Numbered from the stretch's first letter, positions 1-10,740 are shown. The stretch: DNA of 64,000 nt from Chloroflexota bacterium (GCA_013388755.1 JACAEQ010000060.1:60576-124575); one strand, 5' to 3'. Notes: a model not told the origin generated them from the sequence alone. A program made the numbers and translations.

Positions 1-534
1 GGGCACCGGCGTATTGCCATTGTCTGCCTGGAGTCGTGGCGGCAACGCTACGAAGAGTATACTGGCACCCTGGCGGCGCGCCTGGCCGGGTATCGTGCCG
101 GCCTTGAGGCGTATGGCCGTAGCCTGGACGATGGGGATGTGCAGGTGATCGCGGCGTCCGCCAGTCGCGCAGGCGGTGTCGAAGCATTCACACGGCTCTG
201 GAACGACCAGTCGCCCCCCACGGCGATCATTACCATGAGCGATATTACGGCGCTGGGGATCCTGGATGCGGCCGCTGCGCGGAGTGTACGCGTTCCGGAA
301 CAGCTAGCGGTGGTCGGGTTCGATGATTTGCCGGAGGCGGCGCATGCGACTCCGCCGTTGACGACGGTTCGCCAGCCAATCGAGGCTAAAGGCAAGCTGG
401 CGGCGGAACTGCTGGTGCAGGCCCTGGAGCAGGAGAGTGAGCCGGTGCATCATGTGTTGCGTACCGAATTGATCATACGCGGCTCGACATGCGCCCCGCT
501 ACGGTCAGGCCGCGCAAACAACGAATCAGCATAG
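1..534 (+). CDS. LacI-family transcriptional regulator, 5'-truncated
   Basis: The reading frame is open from the first base of the window, so the gene begins upstream and only about the last 177 residues are present. The frame opens with GHRRIAIV and continues with RLAGYRAGLEAYG, the usual start of the C-terminal half of the periplasmic-binding-like effector domain. Later it shows the family motifs ITMSDITALGILDAA and VVGFDDLPEA, followed by TTVRQP and a final LIIRGST. The helix-turn-helix lies outside the window. Such regulators repress sugar-uptake operons and release DNA on binding a sugar; the effector cannot be deduced here. The gene ends 12 bases before a small membrane protein gene, so the two may be co-transcribed. 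Confidence 0.88.
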   Translation, partial: GHRRIAIVCLESWRQRYEEYTGTLAARLAGYRAGLEAYGRSLDDGDVQVIAASASRAGGVEAFTRLWNDQSPPTAIITMSDITALGILDAAAARSVRVPEQLAVVGFDDLPEAAHATPPLTTVRQPIEAKGKLAAELLVQALEQESEPVHHVLRTELIIRGSTCAPLRSGRANNESA

Positions 535-546
535 AAAGAGGAGCGT

Positions 547-798
547 ATGTTCGTTCTTGGGGTCCTGGTGGCGCTGGGCTCGGCGGTGGCGTTTGCTGCG
601 CTTGGCCTGGTAACGCTGTTTGGCGGTGCGCGTTCGACCCGGGAGCAGGTGATCCCTGGTTTTCTCCCTGACCAGCCGGGTGGGGCCGAACGGCTGTTCA
701 CCCTTGGTGCGGTGTGGCTGCCGGTGATTGTTGTGGCGATCTTCGGCGTCTATGCGGCGGTCCGGATCGTTGAGATGGTCATTCAGGCGACGGCGTAG
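547..798 (+). CDS. small two-helix membrane protein, hypothetical
   Basis: This 83-residue protein has a hydrophobic N-terminal segment (about residues 3-26) and a second one (about 52-77), joined by a polar loop of some 25 residues. The start is supported by AGGAG placed just before the ATG. It follows the LacI-type regulator by 12 bases in the same direction, which suggests an operon. I do not recognise a family and no catalytic motif is visible. It is most simply described as a small inner-membrane protein of unknown role. Confidence 0.6.
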   Translation: MFVLGVLVALGSAVAFAALGLVTLFGGARSTREQVIPGFLPDQPGGAERLFTLGAVWLPVIVVAIFGVYAAVRIVEMVIQATA

Positions 799-842
799 GC
801 AGCTCACGCCGGGCGACACGATGGTGCGCTTTCCGCTCTACC

Positions 843-1970
843 CTACGGCCGTACCCGGGAGTACAGTTCGTTTGCCTGGCGCAGTGCCGCTTCGTAGATC
901 GGATCGCGCCGCGCCAGGCGCAATTCGTCAATGATGAGCGCGGCATCATCCTGCTCCGGCAGACGCACGGCACGCTCCACCGGTGCAAGGCCATCCACGA
1001 TCGCGCATGCCGTCAGATGGCCTGGCATCGTTCCCCGAAAGACGATAAACTGTGCGTCTGGTACAAACAGCGCCACCGATACGATGCCGTCAACGGCTGC
1101 GCTCTCAACAGGAAGTATCTCCAGCCACGTAGTGCCGCCATCCTTCCGCCGCAGCGGAACGGCGTCATCAACGGGGGCATCCGGGCGCCAGTCGAGCCGT
1201 GTTCCCAGCCAGCCCGCCAGCAGCAGCGCAGCCGCGGTTCCGGCAGGTGTCTGCTCAATGATGACTCGCTCAATCTGCGGCAGTCGTTGCAGCGCCGGCG
1301 GCGCATCGAACAACTGGGCGATCTGCTCGCGCCACGGTGTCAACCGTCCCCAGGCCAGGTCGCTGACGGCGACGCCTTCGGTCGCGAAGGCGTGTGCGGC
1401 TGCCAGCGCCGCCCCCGCTCCGCCCATGTGCGTTGTGTCAAGCACAAGTCGATCGGCAACGCTGCGGAGTTGCGCCAGAAGTTCACCTTCCGGCAGGTGA
1501 TCAAACGCCCACCACAGAACGACCGGTACGTCCGGTTCGAGCAGCGCCAGCACAACTCCCGGGATCTGCGCTTCGCCGCCCTGGCGCGCAACGATGGTGA
1601 TCTGCTCGCCGCAGACCTGTGGCCGCCCCGGTGCAGGAAGGTGGCAATGCGCCTGCACCCACGCGTCCAGTCGCCCGGATGCCGGCGTGGCGAGTGACGC
1701 ATCCGTCGCGTGCATTGCCGCGACAATCGCTCGATTCGGGCAGGCGGCGGTCAACCGTGCGATGAGCGCTGTTGCCCGGTCAACTGTGGTGCCGGTGGTC
1801 AACACCACAAGATTCAGGACGCAGGCCCGCATCATGGCGGCGCCGCCAGCGTTCTCAGACTCAGCGGCCACGTGCCAGAGCTGCGCCAGTTCATGCTCAA
1901 TCGTGCGCGCATCAACCGTTGCAAGGTCCATGGTTGGCGTCGTGGCCGTGTGCGTCACAGGCGTCTCCAC
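843..1970 (-). CDS. opcA: glucose-6-phosphate dehydrogenase assembly protein OpcA
   Basis: This 375-residue protein has the OpcA pattern: an N-terminal [13 protein letters not shown] segment, the NLVVLTTG strand, the [13 protein letters not shown] region near residue 120 and [13 protein letters not shown] near residue 150. OpcA proteins allosterically activate or help assemble glucose-6-phosphate dehydrogenase in cyanobacteria, actinobacteria and Chloroflexi. The start is a GTG preceded by TTGGAG; an internal ATG 13 codons later is the alternative. Its first 16 bases overlap the 3' end of zwf, so translation is probably coupled and the two products are made together. There are no obvious oddities. 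Confidence 0.9.
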   Translation of the reverse strand: METPVTHTATTPTMDLATVDARTIEHELAQLWHVAAESENAGGAAMMRACVLNLVVLTTGTTVDRATALIARLTAACPNRAIVAAMHATDASLATPASGRLDAWVQAHCHLPAPGRPQVCGEQITIVARQGGEAQIPGVVLALLEPDVPVVLWWAFDHLPEGELLAQLRSVADRLVLDTTHMGGAGAALAAAHAFATEGVAVSDLAWGRLTPWREQIAQLFDAPPALQRLPQIERVIIEQTPAGTAAALLLAGWLGTRLDWRPDAPVDDAVPLRRKDGGTTWLEILPVESAAVDGIVSVALFVPDAQFIVFRGTMPGHLTACAIVDGLAPVERAVRLPEQDDAALIIDELRLARRDPIYEAALRQANELYSRVRP

Positions 1971-3499
1971 TTTGCTCCAATGGATGCAATCAGTGCATCA
2001 GCGCTTGCCGGCCCCCAGCTTCCCGCACCATAGTTCGGAAATGGCGGTGGCGCGCTTGCGGCCCAGCCTGCAATAACCGGGTCGAGGAGTGTCCACATCG
2101 CTTCGACTTCATCACTGCGCGTGAAGAGGGTCGAGTCGCCCAGCATGGCGTCCAGCAACAGGCGCTCATAGGCTTCCGGCGACTCAACGCCAAACGAATC
2201 GTTATACCGAAAATCCATCATGACCGGCCGGATGGTATTGGACTGGCCGGGAACCTTTGAGTCGAATCGTAGCGAGATGCCCTCATCAGGCTGGATCTTG
2301 ATCGCCAGCACATTCGGCTCAATGCCGCTCAGGGGGCCATGCTCAAACAGCATGAGCGGCGCCATCTTGAACTGGATCGCGATCTCGCTGGCGCGTTTTG
2401 GCATCCGTTTCCCGGTACGCAAGAAGAACGGAACACCGGCCCAGCGCCAGCTCTCAATATAAAGGCGCAACGCCACAAACGTCTCGATGGCCGAGCCGGG
2501 GGCAACACCCGGCTCCTCACGGTATCCGGGCGCCACAGCGCCGCCTACGGCCCCCGGGCCATACTGGCCGCGCACGGTTGCATGCGCAACATCCGCAGTC
2601 GTCAATGGGCGTATTGCGCGCAGCACCTTGACCTTCTCATCGCGCACGGCATCGGCGCGATAGCCGACGGGTGGCTCCATCGCGGTCAGCGCGAGGAGTT
2701 GCAGCAGGTGGTTCTGCACCATGTCGCGCAGCGCGCCGGCGCGCTCATAATAGCCACCGCGCCCCTCGACGCCAACACTTTCAGCAACCGTGATCTGCAC
2801 ATGATCGACGTAGCGCCGGTTCCAGAGTGGCTCGAAAATACCGTTGGCAAAGCGAAACACGAGGATGTTCTGCACCGTTTCCTTGCCGAGATAATGATCG
2901 ATGCGATAGACCTGTGGTTCGTCAAACACCCGGTGAATGGTAGTGTCGAGCGCGCGCGCGCTTGCCAGGTCAGCGCCAAACGGCTTCTCGACAATGATGC
3001 GCGTCCAGCCCCCATTCGGCGATCGGTTGAGCCCGGCAGCGCCGAGCTGGCGCACGATCTCGCCGTACGACTCGGGGGGAGTGGCCAGGTAGAACAGCCG
3101 GTTGCCGCCGGTGCCGCGCTCGACATCAAGCTGGTCAAGGCGCGCCGCCAGCGCAGCATAGCCGGCAGGATCGTCGAATGGCGCGCGCACATAGAAGCAA
3201 CCGGCGGCAAAGCCGCTCCACAATTCAGTATCAAGGCCGGATCGCGAGTAGCGGTGCGCACTCTCCAGCAACGACTGGCGAAAATGGTCGTCGCTCCAGT
3301 CACGGCGCGCGAAACCCACGACACTGAAACCAGGGGGGAGCAGGCGTTCGCGCTGAAGATGATAGAGCGCAGGGATCAGTTTACGATGGGTCAGGTCGCC
3401 TGTGGCACCAAAAATGACCACGGTGCATGGCGCGGGGGTTCGCTGCATCCGCATGCCGGCGCGCAGCGGATTGGTCGTCAGGGTGGCTGGTTCGGTCAT
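1955..3499 (-). CDS. zwf: glucose-6-phosphate 1-dehydrogenase
   Basis: This 514-residue cytosolic enzyme oxidises glucose 6-phosphate to 6-phosphogluconolactone with NADP, the entry step of the oxidative pentose phosphate pathway. The N-terminal Rossmann motif [19 protein letters not shown], the EKPFG segment and the substrate-binding [13 protein letters not shown] are all intact. The length is normal for the family. I chose the ATG giving MTEPATLT: it lies 22 bases after the upstream gene's stop, whereas the longest open frame would overlap that stop. An internal start at MRMQRTP cannot be excluded. It is followed by opcA with a 16-base overlap, the standard zwf-opcA arrangement. Confidence 0.95.
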   Translation of the reverse strand: MTEPATLTTNPLRAGMRMQRTPAPCTVVIFGATGDLTHRKLIPALYHLQRERLLPPGFSVVGFARRDWSDDHFRQSLLESAHRYSRSGLDTELWSGFAAGCFYVRAPFDDPAGYAALAARLDQLDVERGTGGNRLFYLATPPESYGEIVRQLGAAGLNRSPNGGWTRIIVEKPFGADLASARALDTTIHRVFDEPQVYRIDHYLGKETVQNILVFRFANGIFEPLWNRRYVDHVQITVAESVGVEGRGGYYERAGALRDMVQNHLLQLLALTAMEPPVGYRADAVRDEKVKVLRAIRPLTTADVAHATVRGQYGPGAVGGAVAPGYREEPGVAPGSAIETFVALRLYIESWRWAGVPFFLRTGKRMPKRASEIAIQFKMAPLMLFEHGPLSGIEPNVLAIKIQPDEGISLRFDSKVPGQSNTIRPVMMDFRYNDSFGVESPEAYERLLLDAMLGDSTLFTRSDEVEAMWTLLDPVIAGWAASAPPPFPNYGAGSWGPASADALIASIGAKWRRL

Positions 3500-3521
3500 A
3501 TATCGCTGGCCTGTGCGCGCC

Positions 3522-6122
3522 TCACGGCGCAACAGCTGGTGTGGGCGACGTCGGCTCACGGAACGATAATGGTCGATCGGGCAGCGAGCCGCGCACGACC
3601 TGGTTGCCGTTCACGAGGTAGAGCACCGGGCGGCTGCCACTATCATCCACAAAAATACTGACCAGTTGCTCAAGTGTGATAGCGCCGTCAACCGGTGCGC
3701 TTATCTGCTGGATGAACTCACCACTCAGCTTATCAATCTGCACAATCCGGCCATTGAAGCTGTCGACCAGGAAGATGAACCCACGCTCTGGCGTCCCGGT
3801 CACGAAAAAGCGGCTTGCGGTGACCAGTGGCGGGCGGATCTGTGGCGCGGCGATTTCACGCTCGAAGGCGCGCTCACCGCTGCTGGTATTGGCAAACACC
3901 AGCACACGACCATCCGGCAGCAGCAGGTAGATCTTTCCATCAACGGCCAGGTCAATCGCATTTGTGATATCACGCCCGCCATCGTTTTGAATCCAGGGGA
4001 GAGGAAAATTGCCATACTCGCCGCTCAGGTAGCGCAGCACATTGCCACGTGCCGCGCCGAGCACATACAGATTGCCTTCATAATTGATGGCGCGAAAGTG
4101 CTCATCAACCCGCCCCCATTCCTCACTGCCGGCCAGGATGCTATAGTTCCAGCGGTCACCATTGCGAAAATAGAACGTGAACGGCCCGCCATCGCTGCTT
4201 TGCGCCACGGCAACAATATTGTCAACGCGCCAGGCAGTAGCGCGTATCCGCCCGACGCTCAGCGGCCCGATGGTATCCTCGGGCTGCAACAACGGCTGGA
4301 TGGGACCGCCGTCACGGGGGGTACGGTAGAGGATGCCGGCATTAGCGTCGAAGAGGTACATTGCGCCGAAATTGAGCGTATCAGTGACAGTGCGCGGCGG
4401 TGGCGGAACGATGACCGAATCAAACAGACCGCCAGGCAAGGGATGGCGCGCAACCTCACTCAGATCTTCGAAATAGGTCTGTTTCTGAATAGCTGCCAGC
4501 GCCCGGGTATATTCGCGGGTCAGCTCATCATAGCGCCGGCGGTTCTCAGCAGTCGCAGTAACGATGCCAGAACCACGCAAGGTGGCGATGGCTGTCTCGG
4601 CCTCGGTCAGGCGTTCCCGGGCCGCTGCTTCATCCGGAGCCTCGCGTATCGCAGCGACTGCCTGTTCAGCCAGCGCCAGTGTATTGTCGGCATCACGCAA
4701 CGCATTTTCGCGGCTGAGCGTCGTGCCATACAGAACGAGCAGGCTCACCAGCGAGAGGAGCAGGATGAGCAACAGCCAGGGAAACGGCGGTCCCTGGCGG
4801 CGATAGGTGAGGCCCTCAGGTCGTCGCTGGCGTGGCAATGCGCGAGGTGGCGCGCCAGGCCGGGGTCGCCCCAGTCCAGCGAGCGCTTCGCCAAGCCGGG
4901 CAAAAGGGCGTACCGCGCGCCCAGCCAGGGTTGGTGGAACGGCGTTTCTCTTTTCTGCGCGAATGCTGCGACCAATTGCCGCCTGTGCCGGTGTGTCGCT
5001 CAGATCGATCACCTGTGCCGGTGCCGGCACATCATGATACGACAACTCACCAAGCAACGCGCTTGGCGCCTGCGGCGTTCTGGACGACGGGCGACGCGCC
5101 GGATCGCTGATCAATGGCTGCTCACGTGGTTGTGCAGCGGGCGGTTCGCCAAGATCGAGTGGGCGCGGCATGGGTTGTGGTGCAATGGAGTAGGGCGGTT
5201 CAGCATGCGGGCGTGCAAGTCGCGCGTCTTCTTCGGCAACGCGAGCACGTGCCGCAGCGGCGCGCCTGTGGGCGCTACGTGCGTCAGAGCCGCGCAGTAG
5301 CCACATGACCTCGGCGCCGGTGCGCGCAAGCCGTTCGATGAATGCGTGCGCAACCAGTCGGGTACGTTCGTTGACGCCCGCAGCACTGAATGGCGCTGCT
5401 CGCGCTGCGGGGCTCAGGCGCGCAAAGGTTGTGGCGACAATGCCATGCGCCTCGGTAACGTCGTGCTGGCGACAGAGCGCCATCACCTCGGCGACAACAT
5501 CATCGGGCTCGGCAGCGCGCAGCAGGCGCGTGACTTCCTCGCGCGACAACCATGCCGCGAGATTACTGGTGCATATCAGCACCCCATCACCCGGTCGTAA
5601 CACGGCGCGGTACAGGTCGGGCTCGATCGTCAGGCTGGTGCCAAGCGCTCGTGAGCGAAACTGTGCGGTGGGTGCACCCCATCCAGGGCCGGCTGGCAAC
5701 GCGCGGAGCCGCCCCTCCGCCATGATGTACGCCTGGGCCGGCGCCACCTGGGCGATGAACAGGTCCTGCTCCTTCACCACGGCGCATGTCAGGCCGACAA
5801 CCGCGCGTTTTTGTGGCGGCGCGTTAAAGTTCTGCTGATAGACTGCCCGGTTGGCGGCAATGATCGCCTTGCGCAGCGAAGCCGTGACAGAAAATGACGG
5901 ATCATCGTAGAAGAGCCTGCGAACGGTACGAATCGCCAGCAGGCACGCATCGCTCCCACGTGCTGCATCGTGGTTCGTTTCCGCAACGATATAGAGCTGG
6001 CCTTTGCGCGCCTCCGGCGCAAACATGCTCGCCGGCTCCGCGACCAGTGTCAGGTCGCTTCTGGGCTGCGGAATGCCGCTCACAAGACCGAACTGACTGG
6101 AGCGTGTGACGTTCCTGGGCAT
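3522..6122 (-). CDS. membrane-anchored PP2C-like protein with C-terminal beta-propeller-like region
   Basis: This 866-residue protein has a PP2C-like N-terminal domain (about residues 25-240), a charged and proline-rich linker, one transmembrane helix (about 447-466), a coiled-coil-like stretch (about 470-545) and a C-terminal region of repeated strands resembling a beta-propeller (about 575-850). The phosphatase fold is suggested by ending strands such as [13 protein letters not shown]. The usual metal-binding DGxGG is replaced by the NHDAARG region, and the usual SDGL by SNLA, so catalysis is doubtful. The start ATG has AGAAGAGA upstream and an extended -10 about 30 bases before it; longer in-frame extensions would run across that promoter. 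It may act as a sensor or scaffold at the membrane. zwf-opcA follow 22 bases downstream. Confidence 0.7.
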   Translation of the reverse strand: MPRNVTRSSQFGLVSGIPQPRSDLTLVAEPASMFAPEARKGQLYIVAETNHDAARGSDACLLAIRTVRRLFYDDPSFSVTASLRKAIIAANRAVYQQNFNAPPQKRAVVGLTCAVVKEQDLFIAQVAPAQAYIMAEGRLRALPAGPGWGAPTAQFRSRALGTSLTIEPDLYRAVLRPGDGVLICTSNLAAWLSREEVTRLLRAAEPDDVVAEVMALCRQHDVTEAHGIVATTFARLSPAARAAPFSAAGVNERTRLVAHAFIERLARTGAEVMWLLRGSDARSAHRRAAAARARVAEEDARLARPHAEPPYSIAPQPMPRPLDLGEPPAAQPREQPLISDPARRPSSRTPQAPSALLGELSYHDVPAPAQVIDLSDTPAQAAIGRSIRAEKRNAVPPTLAGRAVRPFARLGEALAGLGRPRPGAPPRALPRQRRPEGLTYRRQGPPFPWLLLILLLSLVSLLVLYGTTLSRENALRDADNTLALAEQAVAAIREAPDEAAARERLTEAETAIATLRGSGIVTATAENRRRYDELTREYTRALAAIQKQTYFEDLSEVARHPLPGGLFDSVIVPPPPRTVTDTLNFGAMYLFDANAGILYRTPRDGGPIQPLLQPEDTIGPLSVGRIRATAWRVDNIVAVAQSSDGGPFTFYFRNGDRWNYSILAGSEEWGRVDEHFRAINYEGNLYVLGAARGNVLRYLSGEYGNFPLPWIQNDGGRDITNAIDLAVDGKIYLLLPDGRVLVFANTSSGERAFEREIAAPQIRPPLVTASRFFVTGTPERGFIFLVDSFNGRIVQIDKLSGEFIQQISAPVDGAITLEQLVSIFVDDSGSRPVLYLVNGNQVVRGSLPDRPLSFREPTSPTPAVAP

Positions 6123-6152
6123 TGGATCTCTTCTGTGATCGTATGCGTACAG

Positions 6153-6161
6153 ATTATAGCA
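6153..6161 (-). promoter_or_regulatory. extended -10 promoter element for the PP2C-like gene
   Basis: Read on the minus strand this is TGCTATAAT, a perfect -10 with the TGn extension, about 31 bases upstream of the chosen ATG at 6122. No convincing -35 is visible. It supports the short start choice for the downstream gene. Confidence 0.55.
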
Positions 6162-6203
6162 TGCCCGGAACGAAGGATAGCCGGCAGAATGAGGGATAGG
6201 AAA

Positions 6204-6491
6204 ATGGTGCGAGCAATCTGGAATGGCACGGTCATCGCCGAGAGCGATGCAACCCTGGTCGTCGAGGGGAATCACTACTTCCCGCCGGAAGCGGTGAAGC
6301 GTGAGTATATGCGCGACAGCGCCACGCATACGGTCTGTAGCTGGAAGGGTGTTGCAAGTTACTACGATATCGTGGTGGATGGCGCAGTCAACCGTGATGC
6401 GGCGTGGTATTACCCGCAGCCAAAAGAAGCTGCGCAACAGATCGCGGGGTATGTTGCCTTCTGGCGTGGCGTACGGGTTGAAGCGTCGTAG
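6204..6491 (+). CDS. DUF427-family protein
   Basis: This 95-residue protein matches the short DUF427 family: an opening RAIWNGTVIAES, then VVEGNHYFPPEAV, TVCSWKGVASYYD and the ending KEAAQQIAGYVAFWRGV. Family members are small single-domain beta proteins with no firmly established reaction that I can cite. The chosen ATG follows AGGGATAGG closely; another ATG lies five codons upstream at 6189. The gene is divergent from the PP2C-like gene and stands alone, facing the convergent LutC-like gene about 100 bases away. Confidence 0.85.
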   Translation: MVRAIWNGTVIAESDATLVVEGNHYFPPEAVKREYMRDSATHTVCSWKGVASYYDIVVDGAVNRDAAWYYPQPKEAAQQIAGYVAFWRGVRVEAS

Positions 6492-6591
6492 ATAGCGCTC
6501 ATCGCAGGGCGCTGCGTCCCGGCTGTATCGTCGAGTAGAGCGACGACCGTGCCACCTGAGATAAGCGCCGAACTCCTGGCACACACGCATC

Positions 6592-7296
6592 TCACCCGAT
6601 GATAATGGCGTGCACCTCGCGCGGGCCGTGAACCCCCAGTGTCAGCGTCAGTTCAATATCAGCGGTACGGCTCGGCCCGGTAATGAGTGTCAGCGCGCTT
6701 GCATCAGCGAAGACGTCGCGGTAGCTTCGCTGCAGCAGTGCGATGGCTTCGCCCAGACCGCGCACCAGTTGCGCCCTCCGCACCACTGCGATAAATACCG
6801 GCGCAAGTAGCGATGCCAGGCGTGGCCGGCCAGCGCCGCTGTGGATGACCAGCGTTGCGCTTTCTGCAATGGCCGCGTCGACACCTGCGATACAGACGGG
6901 CGCGCCCTCGTGAGCCTGCAGTCGTGCAGCGCGCTGCAGTGGCTCACCCGCCACCCGCCCGTCGAGTCGGGCGATTCCGCGCTGCTGCAGCAACTCCGCG
7001 ATTCCGGCCAGGCCAAGTTGCTCCAGTTCCCAGGCAATCACTTCGCGCGCTTGCTGCTGATCGAGTATCGTCGCAATCACGTCGAGGGCTGCCTCGTCGT
7101 CAGCGCAGAGGTACGGAACGGCCTGGAGCTTCGTCAATTCGGCAGCAAATTGCCGGGCCAGGTCGTCGTCGGTGGCGGGATGGACGAAGGGTGGCGGATT
7201 GTGCGGCGCACGTGTCGCCTCGCCCTGGAGAAAGGGCTGCGTTGCGCGCAACCCGGCGCGGATCCGTTCGAGCATGCGTTCACGGCTGCCTGTCAT
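6592..7296 (-). CDS. LutC/YkgG-type LUD-domain protein
   Basis: This 234-residue protein has the LUD-domain (formerly DUF162) pattern. The second half contains GVDAAIAESATLVIHSGAGRPRL and LITGPSRTADIE, the typical signature of LutC-like proteins. These work with LutA and LutB in L-lactate oxidation to pyruvate, but neither partner is next to it here, so the substrate is uncertain. I chose the ATG at MTGSRERML because a TATAAT lies between it and the longer possible start. The gene is monocistronic as far as can be seen. Confidence 0.82.
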   Translation of the reverse strand: MTGSRERMLERIRAGLRATQPFLQGEATRAPHNPPPFVHPATDDDLARQFAAELTKLQAVPYLCADDEAALDVIATILDQQQAREVIAWELEQLGLAGIAELLQQRGIARLDGRVAGEPLQRAARLQAHEGAPVCIAGVDAAIAESATLVIHSGAGRPRLASLLAPVFIAVVRRAQLVRGLGEAIALLQRSYRDVFADASALTLITGPSRTADIELTLTLGVHGPREVHAIIIG

Positions 7297-7333
7297 GGTT
7301 GTTCTCGCTTCAGGGCGCGGTAGTTCCGGCATC

Positions 7334-7339
7334 ATTATA
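7334..7339 (-). promoter_or_regulatory. -10 element upstream of the LutC-like gene
   Basis: A perfect TATAAT on the minus strand, 38 bases upstream of the ATG at 7296. It falls inside the longer alternative ORF and so argues for the shorter protein. No clear -35 is seen. Confidence 0.45.
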
Positions 7340-7380
7340 CTCGAGTGCGCGAGCCGCCTGCTGCTTGCCGTTGCTCCCGA

Positions 7381-9981
7381 TCATTCCTCGCGGAGCGCGA
7401 GTGCGGGCGATGTGCGCCCCATGCGCCACGCCGGGTAGAGCCCTGCCAGCAGCGCAGCGATGACCGCAACCATCACCGCCTGCGCAAACAGTGTGCCGTC
7501 AAGCTCGAACAGTAACGTCCAGCCGAATGAACGCCGGTTGATTACATACACCAGGACCGCCGCCATCATCACGCCGACCGGGATCGCCAGCACACCGGCA
7601 ATGAGCCCTATCAGCCCGGTCTGCCCGATCACCAGGCCCCACACCTGGCGCGGCGTCAGGCCACTGGCGCGCAGGACACCCATTTCGCGCGCGCGTTCGA
7701 GCTGCAGCGCCATCAGCGCCGCCAGAATGCCAATGAATGCCACAATCGTTGCCAGCAATTGCAGCACCGCAGTGATAGCGAACGTCCGGTCGAAGATGGC
7801 CATGGATGCCTCGCGCAATCCACGGTTTGAAACAATGTTCACCGCGACGCCGGGCGGCACTCGGGAGCGCAATTCGCGCACCAGTTCGTCAACATCGGTG
7901 TCCGGCGCGGTGTAGAGCCCGAGCGACGAGAGCGCAGCATCATCCCAGAGCATACGGTAGTGTTCGAGATCGATCATTGCGACCCCCTGGTCGCTACCGT
8001 AGTCGTAGAAGACCGCCGCGATCGGGAACTGTCGCTCGCCACGATCGGTCAATAACGTCAGGGTGTCGCCAGGGCGCAGGTTATGGCGGTAAGCCAGCGG
8101 TTCAGAAATGAGTGCCGCACCATTGCCAAACGCCTGCCACACCGCTGTGTCGTTCACGGTTCCGACCCACTGGAAAATCTGACGATCCGCCGGAGTGACG
8201 TCGAGCGCTATCGTCAACAGCGAGCCAACGCTACTCTCGATGGTGGCGCTGCGGTAGCGACGGTAACGTTCAATACCCGGCGCCTGTGTCAAAGGCGCAA
8301 CGACCGCATCCGGCAATGGCGAGTCGAGACGATTACCGCGCGTACTCGGCGCCGAAACGAAGATATCGGCGCGAATGGTGCTTTCCAGCCAGCGCTCAAC
8401 GGTGGTGCGAAAGCTACCGACCATCAGGCCGACGCCAATCGTGACCGATACGGCAATCATCAATGCCGCCACGGCCACCGAGGTGCGACTGAGCGAGGCG
8501 ACAATGTCGCGCGCCATCATCCGCCCCAGCATACCGAAGATCGCGCCGGTCACCGGCCGGATCGCACCGGCAAGCCAGAGTGTCGCCAGCGGTGTCAGCG
8601 CGGCAGCGCCGATTGTCAGCGCCAGCAAGCCGCCAAAGCTCAATGCCAGGCTTCGGCCCGGTATGGCGAGAATCCCGGCGCCGCCGAGTAGCAGCCCCAG
8701 GCCGGCAGCCGCGGCCAGCCACACAGCGCGCCGCACCCGTTCCTCGTATGACGAACGGCGCAATACCGTACGCGGTGGCGTGAGCGTCGCCTCGGCAGCC
8801 GGAATCGCGGCGGCGACCAGCGTCGCCGCCACACCCAGAAGGAAACCCTTGAGCAGGACGGTGGGCGCGATCTCGATGGAACGCACATTCACCGCAAAGT
8901 ACAGGTCGTTGATCGTCTGCGTGACCAGGCCCACCAGCCCACGCCCCAGCACGACGCCGAGCGCCAGGCCAGCCAGTGCGCCGCAGAGGCCAATGAGTAA
9001 CGCTTCGCTCAGCACCAGCCCGACGATCTGCCGGCGCGCGACCCCTACACAGCGCAATGTTCCCAGCATGCTGCGACGCTGCACGACCGAGAAGGTCATG
9101 GTGTTATAGATCAAGAACATGCCCACGACCAGCGCCAGCAGGCTCAAGGCCGACAGATTCAATTCAAATGCCGCCGTCATCTGCTGGATGGCATTGCTCC
9201 GCTGTTCCGGGCGTTCGATGCGCACGCCCGGCGGCAGTATTGCGCCAATCTGTTGCAGCAGTGCATCACCTGCCGCGCCGCCTGGAACAACCAGGTCAAT
9301 GGCGCTCAACCGGCCGACACTGTCGAACCATTCCTGGGCCGTCGCGATATCAACGATGAGCAAGCCGTCGATCGCTCGCCGGCTGGCATCGTCGGCAGGC
9401 GTCAGCACACCAACGATCTCTGCCTCGATGGTGCGTGCGCCAATGGCCAGACGTAGACGATCTCCACTGGCGATGCCGGAGTCGCGCGCCATGTCCGCGG
9501 ACAGCAGCGCTGTTCCCGGGCGCACCATCAACGCGCTGTAGCACGCGATGCCGCGGCAGCCATCCTGTGACGCCGCTGTGCGATCGAAGGCGGCCCCGCG
9601 CTCGTCGGAGGCGACCAGCCAGGGCCGGAAGGGTGCCTCAACGACCGGGTCAATTCCCAGTACGCGCAGCGTCAGGCCGCTCCGATCGGGCGCAACCGCT
9701 TCGCCTTCAACCAGGGGGGCCGTCTCGCGCACATCCAGATCGATCCGCAGGCGCCGGTACACATCTTCGGGAACGCCCGATGGGCCGCCGACGATCCGAT
9801 GCGTCGCGCGGCCGGTCAGTGTCTCGGTAGAGAGCGCAAAGGCGCGGCGCGCGCTATCATTGGCCAGGTCAATCGAAACCACCACTGCCACGCCCAGGGC
9901 AACGCCAAGCACTGCCAGCCCGAATTGCCAGGGATGGCGGAGCAGGTGACGGAGGGAGGTTCTGACAAGGATCGGGATCAT
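7381..9981 (-). CDS. FtsX-like ABC transporter permease (two FtsX domains)
   Basis: This 866-residue integral membrane protein has the MacB/LolCE architecture. A first transmembrane helix near residue 20 (GLAVLGVALGVAVVVSIDLA) is followed by a long extracytoplasmic MacB_PCD-like domain and an FtsX helical bundle (about 270-400). A second helix set (about 420-520), another extracytoplasmic domain and a final FtsX bundle (about 740-860) complete it. It lies just downstream of an ATP-binding gene on the same strand and is its partner. Such pairs export lipoproteins, peptides or small hydrophobic compounds, or act as mechanotransmission complexes; the substrate is unknown. I chose ATG at MIPILVRTS; a GTG eight codons upstream is possible. 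Confidence 0.88.
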   Translation of the reverse strand: MIPILVRTSLRHLLRHPWQFGLAVLGVALGVAVVVSIDLANDSARRAFALSTETLTGRATHRIVGGPSGVPEDVYRRLRIDLDVRETAPLVEGEAVAPDRSGLTLRVLGIDPVVEAPFRPWLVASDERGAAFDRTAASQDGCRGIACYSALMVRPGTALLSADMARDSGIASGDRLRLAIGARTIEAEIVGVLTPADDASRRAIDGLLIVDIATAQEWFDSVGRLSAIDLVVPGGAAGDALLQQIGAILPPGVRIERPEQRSNAIQQMTAAFELNLSALSLLALVVGMFLIYNTMTFSVVQRRSMLGTLRCVGVARRQIVGLVLSEALLIGLCGALAGLALGVVLGRGLVGLVTQTINDLYFAVNVRSIEIAPTVLLKGFLLGVAATLVAAAIPAAEATLTPPRTVLRRSSYEERVRRAVWLAAAAGLGLLLGGAGILAIPGRSLALSFGGLLALTIGAAALTPLATLWLAGAIRPVTGAIFGMLGRMMARDIVASLSRTSVAVAALMIAVSVTIGVGLMVGSFRTTVERWLESTIRADIFVSAPSTRGNRLDSPLPDAVVAPLTQAPGIERYRRYRSATIESSVGSLLTIALDVTPADRQIFQWVGTVNDTAVWQAFGNGAALISEPLAYRHNLRPGDTLTLLTDRGERQFPIAAVFYDYGSDQGVAMIDLEHYRMLWDDAALSSLGLYTAPDTDVDELVRELRSRVPPGVAVNIVSNRGLREASMAIFDRTFAITAVLQLLATIVAFIGILAALMALQLERAREMGVLRASGLTPRQVWGLVIGQTGLIGLIAGVLAIPVGVMMAAVLVYVINRRSFGWTLLFELDGTLFAQAVMVAVIAALLAGLYPAWRMGRTSPALALREE

Positions 9982-10008
9982 CGTGATACTCTGTGGAACG
10001 TACACCGT

Positions 10009-10704
10009 CTAGCGCGCCAGTGTCACGTCTTCCTCCATCAAGCGCCCTTCTGCCATGCGGAACACCCGATCCGCCAGGCCGACAACGTCTGGACTATGTG
10101 TGACCATCAGCAGGTTCTTGCCGGCACGGCGCGTCAACGTGTCGAGTAGATCGAGCACCTGGCGGCTGGTATCACTATCGAGGTTGCCGGTAGGCTCATC
10201 GGCCAGTACCAGCAGCGGATCGTGAACCAGTGCGCGAGCCACGGCGACACGTTGCTGCTCGCCACCGGAGAGCCGGTCCGGGTAGGCATGGCAACGATCG
10301 GCAAGGCCGACCTGTGTCAGCAGATCGAGCGCGGCGGCGCGATCGCGTGTGGTGAGGCGACCGTTGAGTTCAAGCGGAAGAAGCAGGTTCTCCAGCACCG
10401 TCAGCGTTGGCACAAGGTTGTAGAACTGGAAGATAAAACCGATTGCACGGCGGCGGAAGAGGGTACGTTCACGTTCACTGAGGCGGGTCAACGACTGCCC
10501 GGCGACCATGATCTCACCCGACGTTGGCGTATCAATGCCGCTGACAAGGTTCAGCAGCGTACTTTTGCCGGAGCCGCTTTTGCCGACCAGGACGATGAAC
10601 TCGCCGCGCGCGAAGGCTGCGTTCACACAATGCAGCACAACATGTTCTCGCCCTGCCTCTTCGTAGCTCTTGGATACCTGGTTGAGAATAATCAATGGGT
10701 CCAT
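10009..10704 (-). CDS. ABC transporter ATP-binding protein, LolD/MacB type
   Basis: This 231-residue ATPase has a Walker [11 protein letters not shown]-loop [22 protein letters not shown], signature LSGGEQQR, Walker [13 protein letters not shown] and H-loop MVTHSP. The [11 protein letters not shown] and [10 protein letters not shown] motifs are those of the LolD/MacB branch. It drives the neighbouring FtsX-type permease, which starts about 27 bases downstream. The chosen ATG gives [15 protein letters not shown]. Longer in-frame starts would extend into the dispersed repeat immediately upstream and are rejected. Confidence 0.93.
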   Translation of the reverse strand: MDPLIILNQVSKSYEEAGREHVVLHCVNAAFARGEFIVLVGKSGSGKSTLLNLVSGIDTPTSGEIMVAGQSLTRLSERERTLFRRRAIGFIFQFYNLVPTLTVLENLLLPLELNGRLTTRDRAAALDLLTQVGLADRCHAYPDRLSGGEQQRVAVARALVHDPLLVLADEPTGNLDSDTSRQVLDLLDTLTRRAGKNLLMVTHSPDVVGLADRVFRMAEGRLMEEDVTLAR

Positions 10705-10740
10705 ACCGTTGCTGGCCGGCGATGCAGGCTGTGGAACGTA

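Noticed and set aside
2339..5300. Two long plus-strand open frames (440 and 544 codons) opposite zwf and the PP2C-like gene
   Set aside because: They lie antisense to genes with clear family motifs, have no ribosome-binding sites and show no recognisable domains. They are by-products of high GC content.
6123..6590. Upstream extension of the PP2C-like gene
   Set aside because: It crosses the TGCTATAAT promoter and overlaps the DUF427 gene, which has its own good motifs.
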